This document shows, piece after piece, positions 56,132-64,000 of a DNA stretch of 64,000 nucleotides. The notes below the pieces were generated by a model. That model saw nothing but the letters and a program-made list of their open reading frames with translations, was not told the origin of the DNA and did no database searches. Position numbers and translations under genes: made by a program. The DNA lies in the NCBI GenBank assembly GCA_015075645.1, contig JABTUF010000006.1:248001-312000 (forward strand). The letters run 5' to 3'. Origin of the DNA: Burkholderiales bacterium. GTDB taxonomy: Bacteria; Pseudomonadota; Gammaproteobacteria; Burkholderiales; Casimicrobiaceae. Position 1 is the first letter of the stretch. Every line of letters starts with the position of its first letter.

Positions 56132-57540
56132 GCCAGGCCTACGCGTTCGCGGACCACCGCATCTTCGTCTCCGACGACGGCGACGGCGGCGCGCTCGTCT
56201 TCGGCGCGGACCAGGCGAGCCTCTTCGCCATCGACCGCGCGACGCGCGAGGCGATCGAGCGCTGGCGCGACCGTGCGCCGATCGTGCTCGAGGAGGTGCC
56301 CGCCGACGACCGCGACGTGCTCGACGCGCTCGCCGACGCGCAACTGCTGGTCCCCTCCGAATGGCTGCCGCGGCCGCCGCGCGCGCCGATCGATCCTGCC
56401 GCGATCCCGCTCGCCACGCTGGTGCTCGAAGCCGCGCAGACCTGCAACCTGCGCTGCACCTATTGCTACGCGGGCGGCGGCTCCTACGGCGGCGAGGCGC
56501 GCGTCATGCGTCCCGACCTCGCCGCGCGCGCCGCGCGCCACCTGGTCGAGTCGTCGGGCGCACGCGACACCGTCACGATGGTGCTGTTCGGCGGTGAGCC
56601 GCTGATGAACCTGCCCGCGCTGCGCGCCGCCGTCGCCGAGGGCGAGGCCGCGGCGCGGGAACGCGGCAAGACCTTCGTCGTCTCGATCACGACCAACGGC
56701 ACGCGGTTCTCGTCCGAGGCGCTCGATTTCCTCGCCGAGCACCGGATCGGCGTCTCGGTCAGCATCGACGGGCCGCCCGACGTGCACGACGCGAACCGGC
56801 GCTACGCGGGGAAGAGCGGCGGCGGCACCTACGCCGACGTGGTCGACGGCGTGGCGCGGCTCACCGCGCGCACCGGCCGGCCGCCCGCCGCGCGCGTGAC
56901 CCTCGAGCCGCGCCAGTGGTCGCGGATCCCGGAGGTGTTCGAGCACGTGCGCTCGCTCGGCTTCCTCGAAGTCGCGATCGCGCCGTCGAGCCCGGTGTCG
57001 GCGGTGCTGCTGCCCACCGCCGAGGACGAGGCGGCGCTGCTCGCGGGATTCGCGGAGCTCGCGCAGCGCTTCGTCGACGAGGCGGCGAGCGGGCGCATCC
57101 TGCCGTTCTCCAACCTGCTCGACCTCCTCGCGAAGCTTCATCAGGGCGACGTGAAGGCCGAGCCCTGCGGCGCCGGACTGGGATACGTGGCGATGGACGC
57201 GGTCGGCGAGTTCTTCCTGTGCCACCGCTTCGCCGGCAACGCGAAGTTCCGGGTCGGCAGCCTCGACGAGGGCATCGACTACGCGAAAGTGCGGGACTGC
57301 CTCGACGAACAGGCCGCGCCGCGCGCGAGCGCGTGCTCGACCTGCTGGGCGCGCAGCCTGTGCGCCGGCGGCTGCCACTACGAGAACCACCAGCGCGAAT
57401 CGGTGTTCGGACTCGCGCAGGGCGGCTCCTGCGACTTCATCCGGAGCTGGATCGAACTCGGCATTCGCGTCTACGGACGACTGCGCGAGGACCCGAGCCA
57501 CCCGGTCCTCGCATTCCTCGGCCGGCGCGCGGCCGGCTGA
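56128..57540 (+). CDS. qhpD: Radical-SAM maturase of quinohemoprotein amine dehydrogenase
   Basis: 470 residues. Radical-SAM cluster CNLRCTYC (Cys106, 110, 113), a GGEPLMN and SIDGPPDVHD core, and a C-terminal SPASM region with at least eight Cys (CGAGLGYVAMDAVG, CSTCWARSLCAGGCHYENH, CDF). The N-terminal 90 residues resemble a peptide-binding RRE-type module. QhpD installs the three Cys-to-Asp/Glu thioether bridges in the gamma subunit. The start overlaps the alpha-subunit stop. Confidence 0.95.
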   Translation: MSQAYAFADHRIFVSDDGDGGALVFGADQASLFAIDRATREAIERWRDRAPIVLEEVPADDRDVLDALADAQLLVPSEWLPRPPRAPIDPAAIPLATLVLEAAQTCNLRCTYCYAGGGSYGGEARVMRPDLAARAARHLVESSGARDTVTMVLFGGEPLMNLPALRAAVAEGEAAARERGKTFVVSITTNGTRFSSEALDFLAEHRIGVSVSIDGPPDVHDANRRYAGKSGGGTYADVVDGVARLTARTGRPPAARVTLEPRQWSRIPEVFEHVRSLGFLEVAIAPSSPVSAVLLPTAEDEAALLAGFAELAQRFVDEAASGRILPFSNLLDLLAKLHQGDVKAEPCGAGLGYVAMDAVGEFFLCHRFAGNAKFRVGSLDEGIDYAKVRDCLDEQAAPRASACSTCWARSLCAGGCHYENHQRESVFGLAQGGSCDFIRSWIELGIRVYGRLREDPSHPVLAFLGRRAAG

Positions 57541-57560
57541 TCCCCGTCGAAGGAGGCACG

Positions 57561-57884
57561 ATGAAGAAGAAGCTCATCGAAGCGTTGAACCAGAAGGCGA
57601 AGGCGATCGAGCGGCTCGCGGACGGCGAGCGCGCCACCGGGGAGGCGCACGCGCAGCCGCGGATGCCGCAGGGCTGCACGACGATCTTCGACACCGGCTG
57701 GGAAACCAACCCGCGCCCGACCTTCCCGGTCGGCAACTGCCAGGCGTCCGCGCGCGACTTCCACGGCTGCGTCGGCGACTGCTGGTGGCCCGCGCAGGCG
57801 CCCGACGGCCTCGTCAACCACCGCGAGTTCGACGTGCAGTGCCCGAACATCGCGCGCGACTGGCGCAACCTCAAGTACGACTGA
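57561..57884 (+). CDS. qhpC: Quinohemoprotein amine dehydrogenase, gamma subunit (CTQ precursor)
   Basis: 107 residues: a charged helical leader of about 30 residues, then the cross-linked core. Numbering the first core Cys (Cys39) as 7, the residues fall at C7...E16, C28...D34, C38, C42, W44, D50. This reproduces the known bridge pairs C-E, C-D and C-D and the CTQ Cys/Trp pair, with a one-residue insertion after position 26. CTQ formation also needs hydroxylation of Trp. The leader is removed by QhpE after modification. A strong SD (AAGGAGG) lies before the ATG. Confidence 0.96.
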   Translation: MKKKLIEALNQKAKAIERLADGERATGEAHAQPRMPQGCTTIFDTGWETNPRPTFPVGNCQASARDFHGCVGDCWWPAQAPDGLVNHREFDVQCPNIARDWRNLKYD

Positions 57885-57906
57885 TTCCCTGGACAGGAGG
57901 CCACGC

Positions 57907-58917
57907 ATGCGCTGGAACACGTTCATCGTCGCGGCGTTCGCGGTGGCGGCGCTTTGCGCCGCGCCGCACGCGGACGCGGGCGACCGCTACTACTACCTGG
58001 GCTACGGCGTGGTCCAGGTGGTCGACGGCGCGACCGACACGATCGTCGCCGACATCCCGGTCAAGGGCGCGGCGCGCGAGGCGGACCTGAGCGCGGACCG
58101 CAGGTTCCTCTACGTGGCGAGCAACCGGCACCTCGTGCACAAGATCGATCTCGGAGCGAACCGCGTGGTGTCGACCACCGACATCAAGAGCGACGGCTGG
58201 GACCGGCTGATGTTCGGCTTCGCGCTCGCGCCCGACGGCAAGACCGCCTACGGTGCGTTCCTGTCGCGCCGCGCCGAGAAGGGCGAGGCGATCATCGGCA
58301 AGCCGGTGGTCGCCCAGTTCGACCTCGACTCCGGAAGGATCGTGCGCAGCGTCGAGGTGCCGTGGGGCGTCGCGCACCTCGTGCGCGCCAACGACGGCAG
58401 GACGATCTACGCGTTCGGGCCGGAACTCTACACGATCGACACCACCGGAGCGGACCTGCGGATCGCGGCGACGCAGCCGATCCTCGACCAGGGCAAGAAC
58501 ATGCTGCCGTTCTGGGACTACTCGTTCGACAACGGCGGCGTCGCCAGCATGAACTACTACACGGCCACCGCGATGGGCGTGATGCTCGTCGACCAGAAGA
58601 CCGGCGCGATCGAGGACATCGTGCTCGCCGGCGATCCCGTGATGGCGTACTCGGTGGTGCTCGCCCCGGACCGCAAGCGCGCGTGGGCGGTCATGGACGA
58701 CCTGGTCGAGATCGACCTCGTGAAGAAGAAGTACCTCCGCTCGGTGGAGATCGCCGAGGGCACCTCGTACGGCGTCAACATCTCGTCGGACGGCAGCAAG
58801 GTCTACGTGGCCGGAGGCGGCTCGACGCTGACGGTGTACGACGCGAAGTCGCTGAAGCCGCTCAAGGTGCTGCAGATGGCCTCCGACGGCATGGATCTCC
58901 GCCGCGTCTCGAACTGA
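57907..58917 (+). CDS. qhpB: Quinohemoprotein amine dehydrogenase, beta subunit
   Basis: 336 residues with a signal peptide (cleavage about residue 24, ADAGDRYYY). A seven-bladed beta-propeller pattern runs through it (ATDTIVADIPVKG, RFLYVASNRHLVHKID, and later repeats). The beta subunit packs with alpha and gamma to form the periplasmic heterotrimer. SD AGGAGG upstream; 22 bp from the gamma gene. 55 bp separates it from the first U32 gene. Confidence 0.95.
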   Translation: MRWNTFIVAAFAVAALCAAPHADAGDRYYYLGYGVVQVVDGATDTIVADIPVKGAAREADLSADRRFLYVASNRHLVHKIDLGANRVVSTTDIKSDGWDRLMFGFALAPDGKTAYGAFLSRRAEKGEAIIGKPVVAQFDLDSGRIVRSVEVPWGVAHLVRANDGRTIYAFGPELYTIDTTGADLRIAATQPILDQGKNMLPFWDYSFDNGGVASMNYYTATAMGVMLVDQKTGAIEDIVLAGDPVMAYSVVLAPDRKRAWAVMDDLVEIDLVKKKYLRSVEIAEGTSYGVNISSDGSKVYVAGGGSTLTVYDAKSLKPLKVLQMASDGMDLRRVSN

Positions 58918-58972
58918 CCGCGGCGGAGGCATCGCCGCGCCGGGAGACGGGCACCCGAGCATCGGAGCGCGC

Positions 58973-59809
58973 ATGGAATACGGCCTGCGCCTGACCGACC
59001 CGGCGGTGGTTCCGCCGGATCCGCGCGAAGCGTTCCCGCCGCAGTGGCGCGGGATGCTTCCCGACGGGCGCGCCGTCGCGCTCTATTTCGGCACGGAGTT
59101 CTGCGAGGATCGGCTGCCGGACGCCGACGCGGCGCTCCGCTGCTGCGAACTCGCGCGCGAGCACGATCTCGAGCCCACGCTCGCCACGCCGCTGGTTTCG
59201 CCGCAGGGGCTCGAGCGGATCGACCGGCTGCTCGCGGCGATCGTCGAGGGCGGCCACCACCCCGCCGTCGTGTTCAACGACTGGGGCGTGCTCGAACTCG
59301 TGCGCGCGCGCCAGCCGACGCTGCCGCTGCGCGCCGGCCGCCTCGTCAACCGGTCGCTGCGCGATCCGCGCGGCTATCGCGACGCCCCTTCCGGCGCCGC
59401 GACGCACGACGGCGCGCGTTACGCGCGCGTGCGGAGCCTCCTGCGCGACCTGGGCGTCGCCGCGCTCGAGACCGACGCGGACCTCGAAGGCGGCTTCCTC
59501 GGCGACGGCGACGGCGACGCGCGTCCCCTCGGCCGCGCACTGCACCTGCCGTTCACCTATGCCGCCTCGGGCCGCGGCTGTCCGCTCAAGGCCGCGCTCT
59601 ACCCGGAAGGCGGCGGCTTCGCCAAGGCATTCGCCGATCCCTGTCCCGCGCCCTGCCACGGCAAGCCGCTGCCGGTGCATCGCCCCGACACCGCGCTGCC
59701 GCACTGGCGGGCCGGCAACACGCTGTTCTACGAACTGCCGCGCGACGCCGCGCATTCGTGGCTGTCGCGCACCGACCGCATCGTCGTGCACGAGGCGCCC
59801 GCGCCGTGA
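58973..59809 (+). CDS. U32-family protein, UbiV-like, in the amine dehydrogenase locus
   Basis: 278 residues. The N-terminal half resembles UbiV: ALYFGTEFCEDRL (Cys44), LATPLVSPQGLERIDRLLAA and VVFNDWGVLELVRAR. Cys203 and the pair Cys224-x3-Cys228 complete a four-Cys set like the [4Fe-4S] ligands of UbiV. U32 proteins hydroxylate substrates without O2, with prephenate as oxygen source in the studied cases. It replaces, in position, the flavin monooxygenase QhpG, and its stop overlaps the next start. Role in CTQ hydroxylation is inferred, not shown. No FAD motif is present. Confidence 0.82.
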   Translation: MEYGLRLTDPAVVPPDPREAFPPQWRGMLPDGRAVALYFGTEFCEDRLPDADAALRCCELAREHDLEPTLATPLVSPQGLERIDRLLAAIVEGGHHPAVVFNDWGVLELVRARQPTLPLRAGRLVNRSLRDPRGYRDAPSGAATHDGARYARVRSLLRDLGVAALETDADLEGGFLGDGDGDARPLGRALHLPFTYAASGRGCPLKAALYPEGGGFAKAFADPCPAPCHGKPLPVHRPDTALPHWRAGNTLFYELPRDAAHSWLSRTDRIVVHEAPAP

Positions 59810-60816
59810 AGATCCTCGCGCCGCTGCGCTGCTCCGACGAGGTGCTCCCGCTCTCCGACGCCGGCGCCGGCGAGTTCTACTGCGGCATCGCGCCGCCGGG
59901 CTGGGACGAGGAATTCGGTTCCGCCGCGGTCCACCGCCGCAGTTCGCGCTCCGCCGGCGTGCCGGATCTCGCCGACCTGCGGCGCATCGTGGACCGCGCC
60001 GGCGGGCGTCCGGTGTTCGCGACGTTGAACGCGCCGTCGTACCCGTCGGCCGCGATCCCGCGGCTGGTCGAGTTCGGCCGCGCGCTCGTCGAGGACGAGG
60101 GTGTCGCCGCGCTCATCGTCGCCGAACTCGAACTCGTGCTCGCGTTCGCCGAAGCCGGGCTCGCGTCACGCGTCCACCTCTCGAGCCTCGCGACCTGCCG
60201 CAATCCCGGCGCCGCGGCGTTCTTCCGCGGGCTCGGCATCGCGCGCGTCATCCTGCCGCGCCACGTGACGCTCGCGGAGATCGAGGCCACCGCGATCCCC
60301 GGCCTCGAGTGGGAGGCCTTCCTGATGAACGACGGCTGCACGTTCGAGGAAGGCACCTGCTCGACGACGCACGCGTTCACGCCCTACTGCATCGACGATC
60401 GCGTCGGCGAGACGCAAAACCGTCTCGACGAGCGCTACGCGTTCTGGCGCTGGACACTCGACAACTGCGGCTCGCAGACGAGCCGCGGCTTCACGCTCGG
60501 TCCCTGCGGCCTGTGCGCGCTGCCGCGGCTCGCGGCGATCGGCATCGCGAGCCTGAAGGTGGTCGGCCGTGAGGCGCCGCTCGCCCGCAAGGTCGCCTCG
60601 GTGCGCCTCGCCGCGCACGCGCTCGAGGTCGCGGGAGGCGGAGGGTCGCGCGAGGCGATCCGCGACGCGGTCGTCGCCCTGCGCGGCGCGCCGCAACTCT
60701 GCGAGGGCGCGCACCTCTGCTACTACCCGGACGTGTGGGCCGACCGCCTGCCGGCGCAGCGCGCCCGGCCGTCGGCGGGCGGCTTCCGGCGCATCCCGAT
60801 CGCGGACCGGTCATGA
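59806..60816 (+). CDS. U32-family protein, UbiU-like, in the amine dehydrogenase locus
   Basis: 336 residues from GTG 59806, overlapping the preceding stop (GTGA). KILAPLRCSDEVLPLSDAGA gives the U32 N-terminal strand. A UbiU-like Cys pair spaced by six residues (Cys178, Cys185) sits in NDGCTFEEGTC, with further Cys at 195, 221, 234 and 237 and the U32-typical IGIASLKVVGRE. Cys-rich motifs fit an iron-sulfur cluster. With the partner gene it forms a UbiU/UbiV-like pair, possibly the Trp hydroxylase of this QHNDH. The stop overlaps the ABC-protein start (ATGA). Confidence 0.84.
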   Translation: MKILAPLRCSDEVLPLSDAGAGEFYCGIAPPGWDEEFGSAAVHRRSSRSAGVPDLADLRRIVDRAGGRPVFATLNAPSYPSAAIPRLVEFGRALVEDEGVAALIVAELELVLAFAEAGLASRVHLSSLATCRNPGAAAFFRGLGIARVILPRHVTLAEIEATAIPGLEWEAFLMNDGCTFEEGTCSTTHAFTPYCIDDRVGETQNRLDERYAFWRWTLDNCGSQTSRGFTLGPCGLCALPRLAAIGIASLKVVGREAPLARKVASVRLAAHALEVAGGGGSREAIRDAVVALRGAPQLCEGAHLCYYPDVWADRLPAQRARPSAGGFRRIPIADRS

Positions 60817-62540
60817 CGGGCGAACTCGCGGGCTACGCGCGTCACCTGTCGGGGCACGGCCGCACGCTCGCCGTGCTGTTCGTGCTGGGCCTCGCCGGCG
60901 CCGCGGTGTCGCTCGCCACGCCGCTCCTCGGCATGGCGTTCGTCGACGCGGTGGCGACGCACGCGAACTACGCCGCGATCCCGTGGATCGCCGCCGCGCT
61001 CGTCGGTCTCGCGCTCGCCGACCTCGCGCTCGGCGCGCTCTCCGCCCGCGTCCACGCGGGCCTGTCGGCCGACGTGCTGAACGCGCTGCGTTCGCGCCTG
61101 TTCGCCCGCTGCGTCGACGGACCGCTCGACGAAGTCGAGGCGTTCCGCCACGGCGATCTCCTCGCGCGCTTCGGCACCGACGTGCCGCGCATCGAGGCGC
61201 TGATCGTCGGCGGGCTGCTCGGCGCGCTGCAGGGTGCGCTGTTCCTGGCGGTGGCCGCGGCCATCACCTTCCACCTGTCGCCGCCGCTCGCGCTGTGGAG
61301 CTTCGCGGGCCTCATCCTCGCGCTCGTCGCGACCCGCGCGTTCCGTCCCGCCGTCGAGCGGCGCACCCGCCGCATCCGCGACACGATGGCCGACCAGTCG
61401 CATTTCCTCTCCGAGCGGCTCGCGGCGCTGCGCGCGATCCGCCTGCACCGCACCGCGCGCGACGAGTCCGCTGCGCTCGACGCGGTGCAGGCGCGCCTCA
61501 GGCGCGAGGTGACCGGCTTCCAGTGGCTCGACTCGGCCTCCTCCGGCGTTCCGGGCCTCGCGCTCACGCTCGCGCTCGCGTGGATCTACGTGATGGGCGG
61601 ACGGCTGATCGAGACCGGCGCGATCACGCTCGGCACCTTCGTCGCGTTCGTGCTCTACCAGGGTCGCCTGTTCGCGCCCGCGCAGGGACTCCTCGGCCTC
61701 GTGCGCAACCTGCAGCAGGCGCGCGCGAGCGTCGAGCGGGTGACCGAGGTGCTCGGAGGCGAGGGCGGCCCGGCGCAGGTCGACGTCGACGTGCCGGACC
61801 CGGCGTCACCGCATGCGATCGAGTTCCGCAACGTGACCTTCGCATACCGCGACAAGGCGCCGGTGCTCCGCGAGGTCGACCTCGCGATCGCGCCCGGCGA
61901 ACGCGTCGCGCTCGTCGGCGCCTCCGGCGCGGGCAAGTCCACGCTCGTCCATCTCCTCTTCGGCGTGCGCGAACCCGACACCGGCAGCGTCCGGGTCGGC
62001 GGCCGACGAGCGCGCGACCTCGCAGGCGAGGGCGAGGCAGCGCTCGGCTACGCCGGCGCCGAACCGTTCCTGCTGCACGCGAGCGTCGAGGCGAACCTGC
62101 GCTACGCCGCGCCCGGCGCCACGCGCGAGGCGATCGCCCGCGCGCTCGCGATCGCCGAAGCCGAGTCGTTCGTCGCGGCACTGCCCACGGGCCTCGACAC
62201 CGTCATCGGTGGTCGCGGGCTCGCGCTCTCCGACGGGCAGCGCCAGAGGCTCGGCATCGCGCGCCTCGTCCTGCAGGCGCCGAAGGTGCTCGTCCTCGAC
62301 GAAGCGCTGTCCGGCCTCGACCTCGCCACCGAGCGCGCCGTGCGGCGCAATCTGCGCGCGGCTTTTCCCGACCGCACCATGCTGGCGATCTCGCATCGCC
62401 CGGTCGGGCCCGGCGACTTCGACCGGGTCCTGCTGCTCGACGGGGGACGCCTGCGCGAGGTCACGTCCGCCTGCCTGCCCGCGCTTCTCGCCGCACCCGC
62501 AGGTCCGAAGGCGTCTCGCGCGCCGGTGGCGGCCCGATGA
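60813..62540 (+). CDS. qhpF: QhpF-like ABC transporter of the amine dehydrogenase locus
   Basis: 575 residues, TM domain fused to ATPase. About six TM helices lie in residues 15-300; Walker A GASGAGKST (369-377), signature LSDGQ (472-476) and Walker B VLVLDEA. The Q-loop position, usually YVPQDPF, reads GYAGAEPF (413-419), so the Gln is replaced. In Paracoccus QhpF is thought to export the modified gamma precursor. The signature and Q-loop changes suggest a slow or altered ATPase. It overlaps both neighbours by 4 bp. Confidence 0.88.
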   Translation: MTGELAGYARHLSGHGRTLAVLFVLGLAGAAVSLATPLLGMAFVDAVATHANYAAIPWIAAALVGLALADLALGALSARVHAGLSADVLNALRSRLFARCVDGPLDEVEAFRHGDLLARFGTDVPRIEALIVGGLLGALQGALFLAVAAAITFHLSPPLALWSFAGLILALVATRAFRPAVERRTRRIRDTMADQSHFLSERLAALRAIRLHRTARDESAALDAVQARLRREVTGFQWLDSASSGVPGLALTLALAWIYVMGGRLIETGAITLGTFVAFVLYQGRLFAPAQGLLGLVRNLQQARASVERVTEVLGGEGGPAQVDVDVPDPASPHAIEFRNVTFAYRDKAPVLREVDLAIAPGERVALVGASGAGKSTLVHLLFGVREPDTGSVRVGGRRARDLAGEGEAALGYAGAEPFLLHASVEANLRYAAPGATREAIARALAIAEAESFVAALPTGLDTVIGGRGLALSDGQRQRLGIARLVLQAPKVLVLDEALSGLDLATERAVRRNLRAAFPDRTMLAISHRPVGPGDFDRVLLLDGGRLREVTSACLPALLAAPAGPKASRAPVAAR

Positions 62541-63160
62541 CGACGCTTCGCATCGGCATCGTCGACAGCGGGGTGAACGCCTGGCATTCGCACGTGCGCG
62601 GCGAGATCGGCGGGTGCGCGCTCGAGGTCGCGCCCGACGGCAGGATCGTCGAGCACGACGACTTCCGCGACCGCTCGGGCCACGGCACCGCCGTCGCCGG
62701 CGTCATCCGCGAGGGACTCGCCGACGCGCGTCTCTACGCGGTGCGCGTGTTCGACGACGCGCTCGCCGCCTACCCGTCGGTGGTCGCGCGCGGCATCCTG
62801 CGCGCCGCCGCCGAGGGCTGCGACTTCATCAACCTCTCCGTCGCGGTTCCGCCCGGTCCGGGCGGCGAGGCGCTCGAAGCCGCGTGCGCCGCGGCGATCG
62901 AGGCGGGCTCGGTGCTGGTCGCGTGCGCGCCGCCCGGGCGCGAAGGCTGGCTGCCGGCATCGCTGCCCGGCGTCCACGCCGCGATCGCCGACGATCGCCT
63001 GTCGCCGGGCGAGGTACGCGAGGCGGGCCCCCGCCGGCTCGCCGCCTGCGGCGCTCCCCGCGACCTCGACGCGATTCCGCGCGGCGCGAACTTCGCGGGG
63101 CACAGCTTCGCCTGCGCCCGCGCGCTCGTCCACCTCGCGCGGCGCCGCCTCGCTCGTTGA
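62537..63160 (+). CDS. qhpE: Subtilisin-like leader protease of the amine dehydrogenase locus
   Basis: 207 residues, S8 family. Catalytic triad: Asp10 in IGIVDSGVNAW, His49 in RSGHGTAVAGV, Ser190 in FAGHSFACA. It lacks a signal peptide and propeptide, as expected for a cytoplasmic protease. QhpE cleaves the gamma-subunit leader after cross-linking in Paracoccus. ATG in an ATGA overlap with the ABC gene. It is the last plus-strand gene of the run; the next gene is convergent, 14 bp away. Confidence 0.93.
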   Translation: MTTLRIGIVDSGVNAWHSHVRGEIGGCALEVAPDGRIVEHDDFRDRSGHGTAVAGVIREGLADARLYAVRVFDDALAAYPSVVARGILRAAAEGCDFINLSVAVPPGPGGEALEAACAAAIEAGSVLVACAPPGREGWLPASLPGVHAAIADDRLSPGEVREAGPRRLAACGAPRDLDAIPRGANFAGHSFACARALVHLARRRLAR

Positions 63161-63174
63161 GGATGCGAATGCGG

Positions 63175-64000
63175 TCAGCCGGTGCGCGCGAAGTCGGGCG
63201 CTCGCCGCTCGGCGAACGCCGCGATGCCCTCGCGCGCCGCCGGCGTGCACGCGCTGCGGCCGAACGCCCGGTAGCCGACGTCGAGCGCCTCGGCGAGCGT
63301 CGGCGCGGCCGCCGCCTCCCGGATCGCGTCCTCCATCAGCGCGAGGATCGTCGGGCTCAACGCCATGCCCGCCGCGGACGTCGGGGCCACCGCCTCGAGC
63401 GGCGGGATCGCCACCGCGCCCTCGGCGATTCCTGCGCGTCCGCGAGCGAGCGCGCGCACCTCGCGTATCGCCGCGCGGATGAGGGCGTGCGGATCGTCGG
63501 CGAGCGCGGCCACGATGCCGAGGTCGAGCGCGCGCGCGGCGCCGAGCTTCTCGGCGCGGCGAAGCATCGCGTGGAAGGTCGCCGCAGCCTGCGGCCAGCG
63601 CCGGTAGGGCACGACCATCGCGCCGATGCCCGGCAGGATTCCGAGCGTGATCTCGGGAAGCTGCATCCACGCGTCGCGCATCGCGACGATGGCGTGGCAG
63701 CGCATCGCGAGCTCGAAGCCCCCGCCGAGCGCGTAGCCGTTCAGCGCCGCGACGACGGGCTTCGCGCAGGCGTCGAGGTGGACGAGGAGCCGCGAGCAGT
63801 CGCGCGCGTACTGCGCGGACGCCCCGGCGTCGCCCAGCATCGACGGGAAGCGCCCGATGTCCGCGCCCGCGCAGAACGCCCGCTCGCCGTAGCCGGTGAC
63901 GACGAATCCCGCGACGGCGTCGTCATGCTCGTGGCGCGAAATGACGTCGAGCACCTCGTCGGTCATCTCGTCGTGCAGCGCGTTCTGCGCCTCCGGCCGG
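63175..64000 (-). CDS. Enoyl-CoA hydratase/isomerase family protein, 5' end outside window
   Basis: At least 274 residues visible from the window edge; the frame runs through RPEAQNALHDEM, so the N-terminus lies beyond base 64000. Crotonase features: AFCAGADIGRF (oxyanion hole), KPVVAALNGYALGGGFELAM and LPEITLGILPGIGA (second oxyanion-hole Gly). The C-terminal part is somewhat longer than in standard hydratases, so a ring-cleaving or other specialised crotonase is possible. Substrate unknown. It is convergent with qhpE. Confidence 0.88.
   Translation of the reverse strand, partial: RPEAQNALHDEMTDEVLDVISRHEHDDAVAGFVVTGYGERAFCAGADIGRFPSMLGDAGASAQYARDCSRLLVHLDACAKPVVAALNGYALGGGFELAMRCHAIVAMRDAWMQLPEITLGILPGIGAMVVPYRRWPQAAATFHAMLRRAEKLGAARALDLGIVAALADDPHALIRAAIREVRALARGRAGIAEGAVAIPPLEAVAPTSAAGMALSPTILALMEDAIREAAAAPTLAEALDVGYRAFGRSACTPAAREGIAAFAERRAPDFARTG

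Overview
The window is chromosomal DNA of a high-GC proteobacterium, most likely a betaproteobacterium of the Burkholderiales or a neighbouring order. Evidence is the GC-saturated codon use, a Bug/TctC-type periplasmic binding protein, methionine synthase split into two genes, the DUF4212 plus long sodium:solute symporter pair, a DUF1302/DUF1329/RND set and a type III pantothenate kinase. No rRNA, tRNA or CRISPR array was recognised. The one clear foreign patch is a lower-GC Fic-family gene at about 15.6-17.3 kb.

Layout. 0-3.5 kb: end of a sensor kinase, a FixJ-like regulator and an MHS-type transporter. 3.6-10.6 kb (minus strand): zinc-ribbon membrane protein, exonuclease, cNMP/CBS/DUF294 protein, symporter pair, TPR and membrane proteins. 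10.7-15.5 kb (minus): ornithine aminotransferase, a TMTC-like protein, D,D-carboxypeptidase, a DUF3617 protein. 15.6-17.3 kb: Fic island. 17.3-25.6 kb: esterase, mpl, MFS, DUF486 protein, a two-component pair resembling the dedicated-sortase regulators, and a hydratase. 25.8-29.7 kb: tandem MlrC-like proteins and coaX. 29.7-33.2 kb: a Bug protein and two nearly identical DUF5648-type secreted proteins separated by palindromic repeats. 33.4-39.7 kb: thiolase and a partner-switching module (RsbW-like kinase, FecR protein, OmpA lipoprotein, CHASE2-SpoIIE phosphatase, metallo-beta-lactamase-fold protein, STAS protein). 39.9-44.4 kb: split metH with an 87-bp tandem repeat between its halves, then a rhodanese.

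44.4-63.2 kb is the most striking part. A divergent AraC/EutR-like regulator stands at the head of an unbroken 17-kb run of plus-strand genes with gaps of at most 66 bp. The run holds DUF1329, DUF1302, an RND/MMPL transporter, TerB and YCF48 proteins, then an aldehyde dehydrogenase and a full quinohemoprotein amine dehydrogenase (QHNDH) system: alpha subunit, radical-SAM maturase, gamma subunit carrying the CTQ and thioether residues, beta subunit, ABC protein and subtilisin-like leader protease. The flavin monooxygenase QhpG, which hydroxylates the CTQ tryptophan in Paracoccus, is not in the window. In its place sit two translationally coupled U32-family proteins with UbiU/UbiV-like cysteine patterns. 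U32 proteins are oxygen-independent hydroxylases, so the pair may be an alternative tryptophan hydroxylase for CTQ biogenesis. That is the main candidate for an undescribed system here, and it is an inference from gene content.

A family of short palindromic repeats with core GTCGGGCTTCAGCCCGAC recurs at three places, with compensatory changes in the stem. The window ends inside an enoyl-CoA hydratase/isomerase gene.
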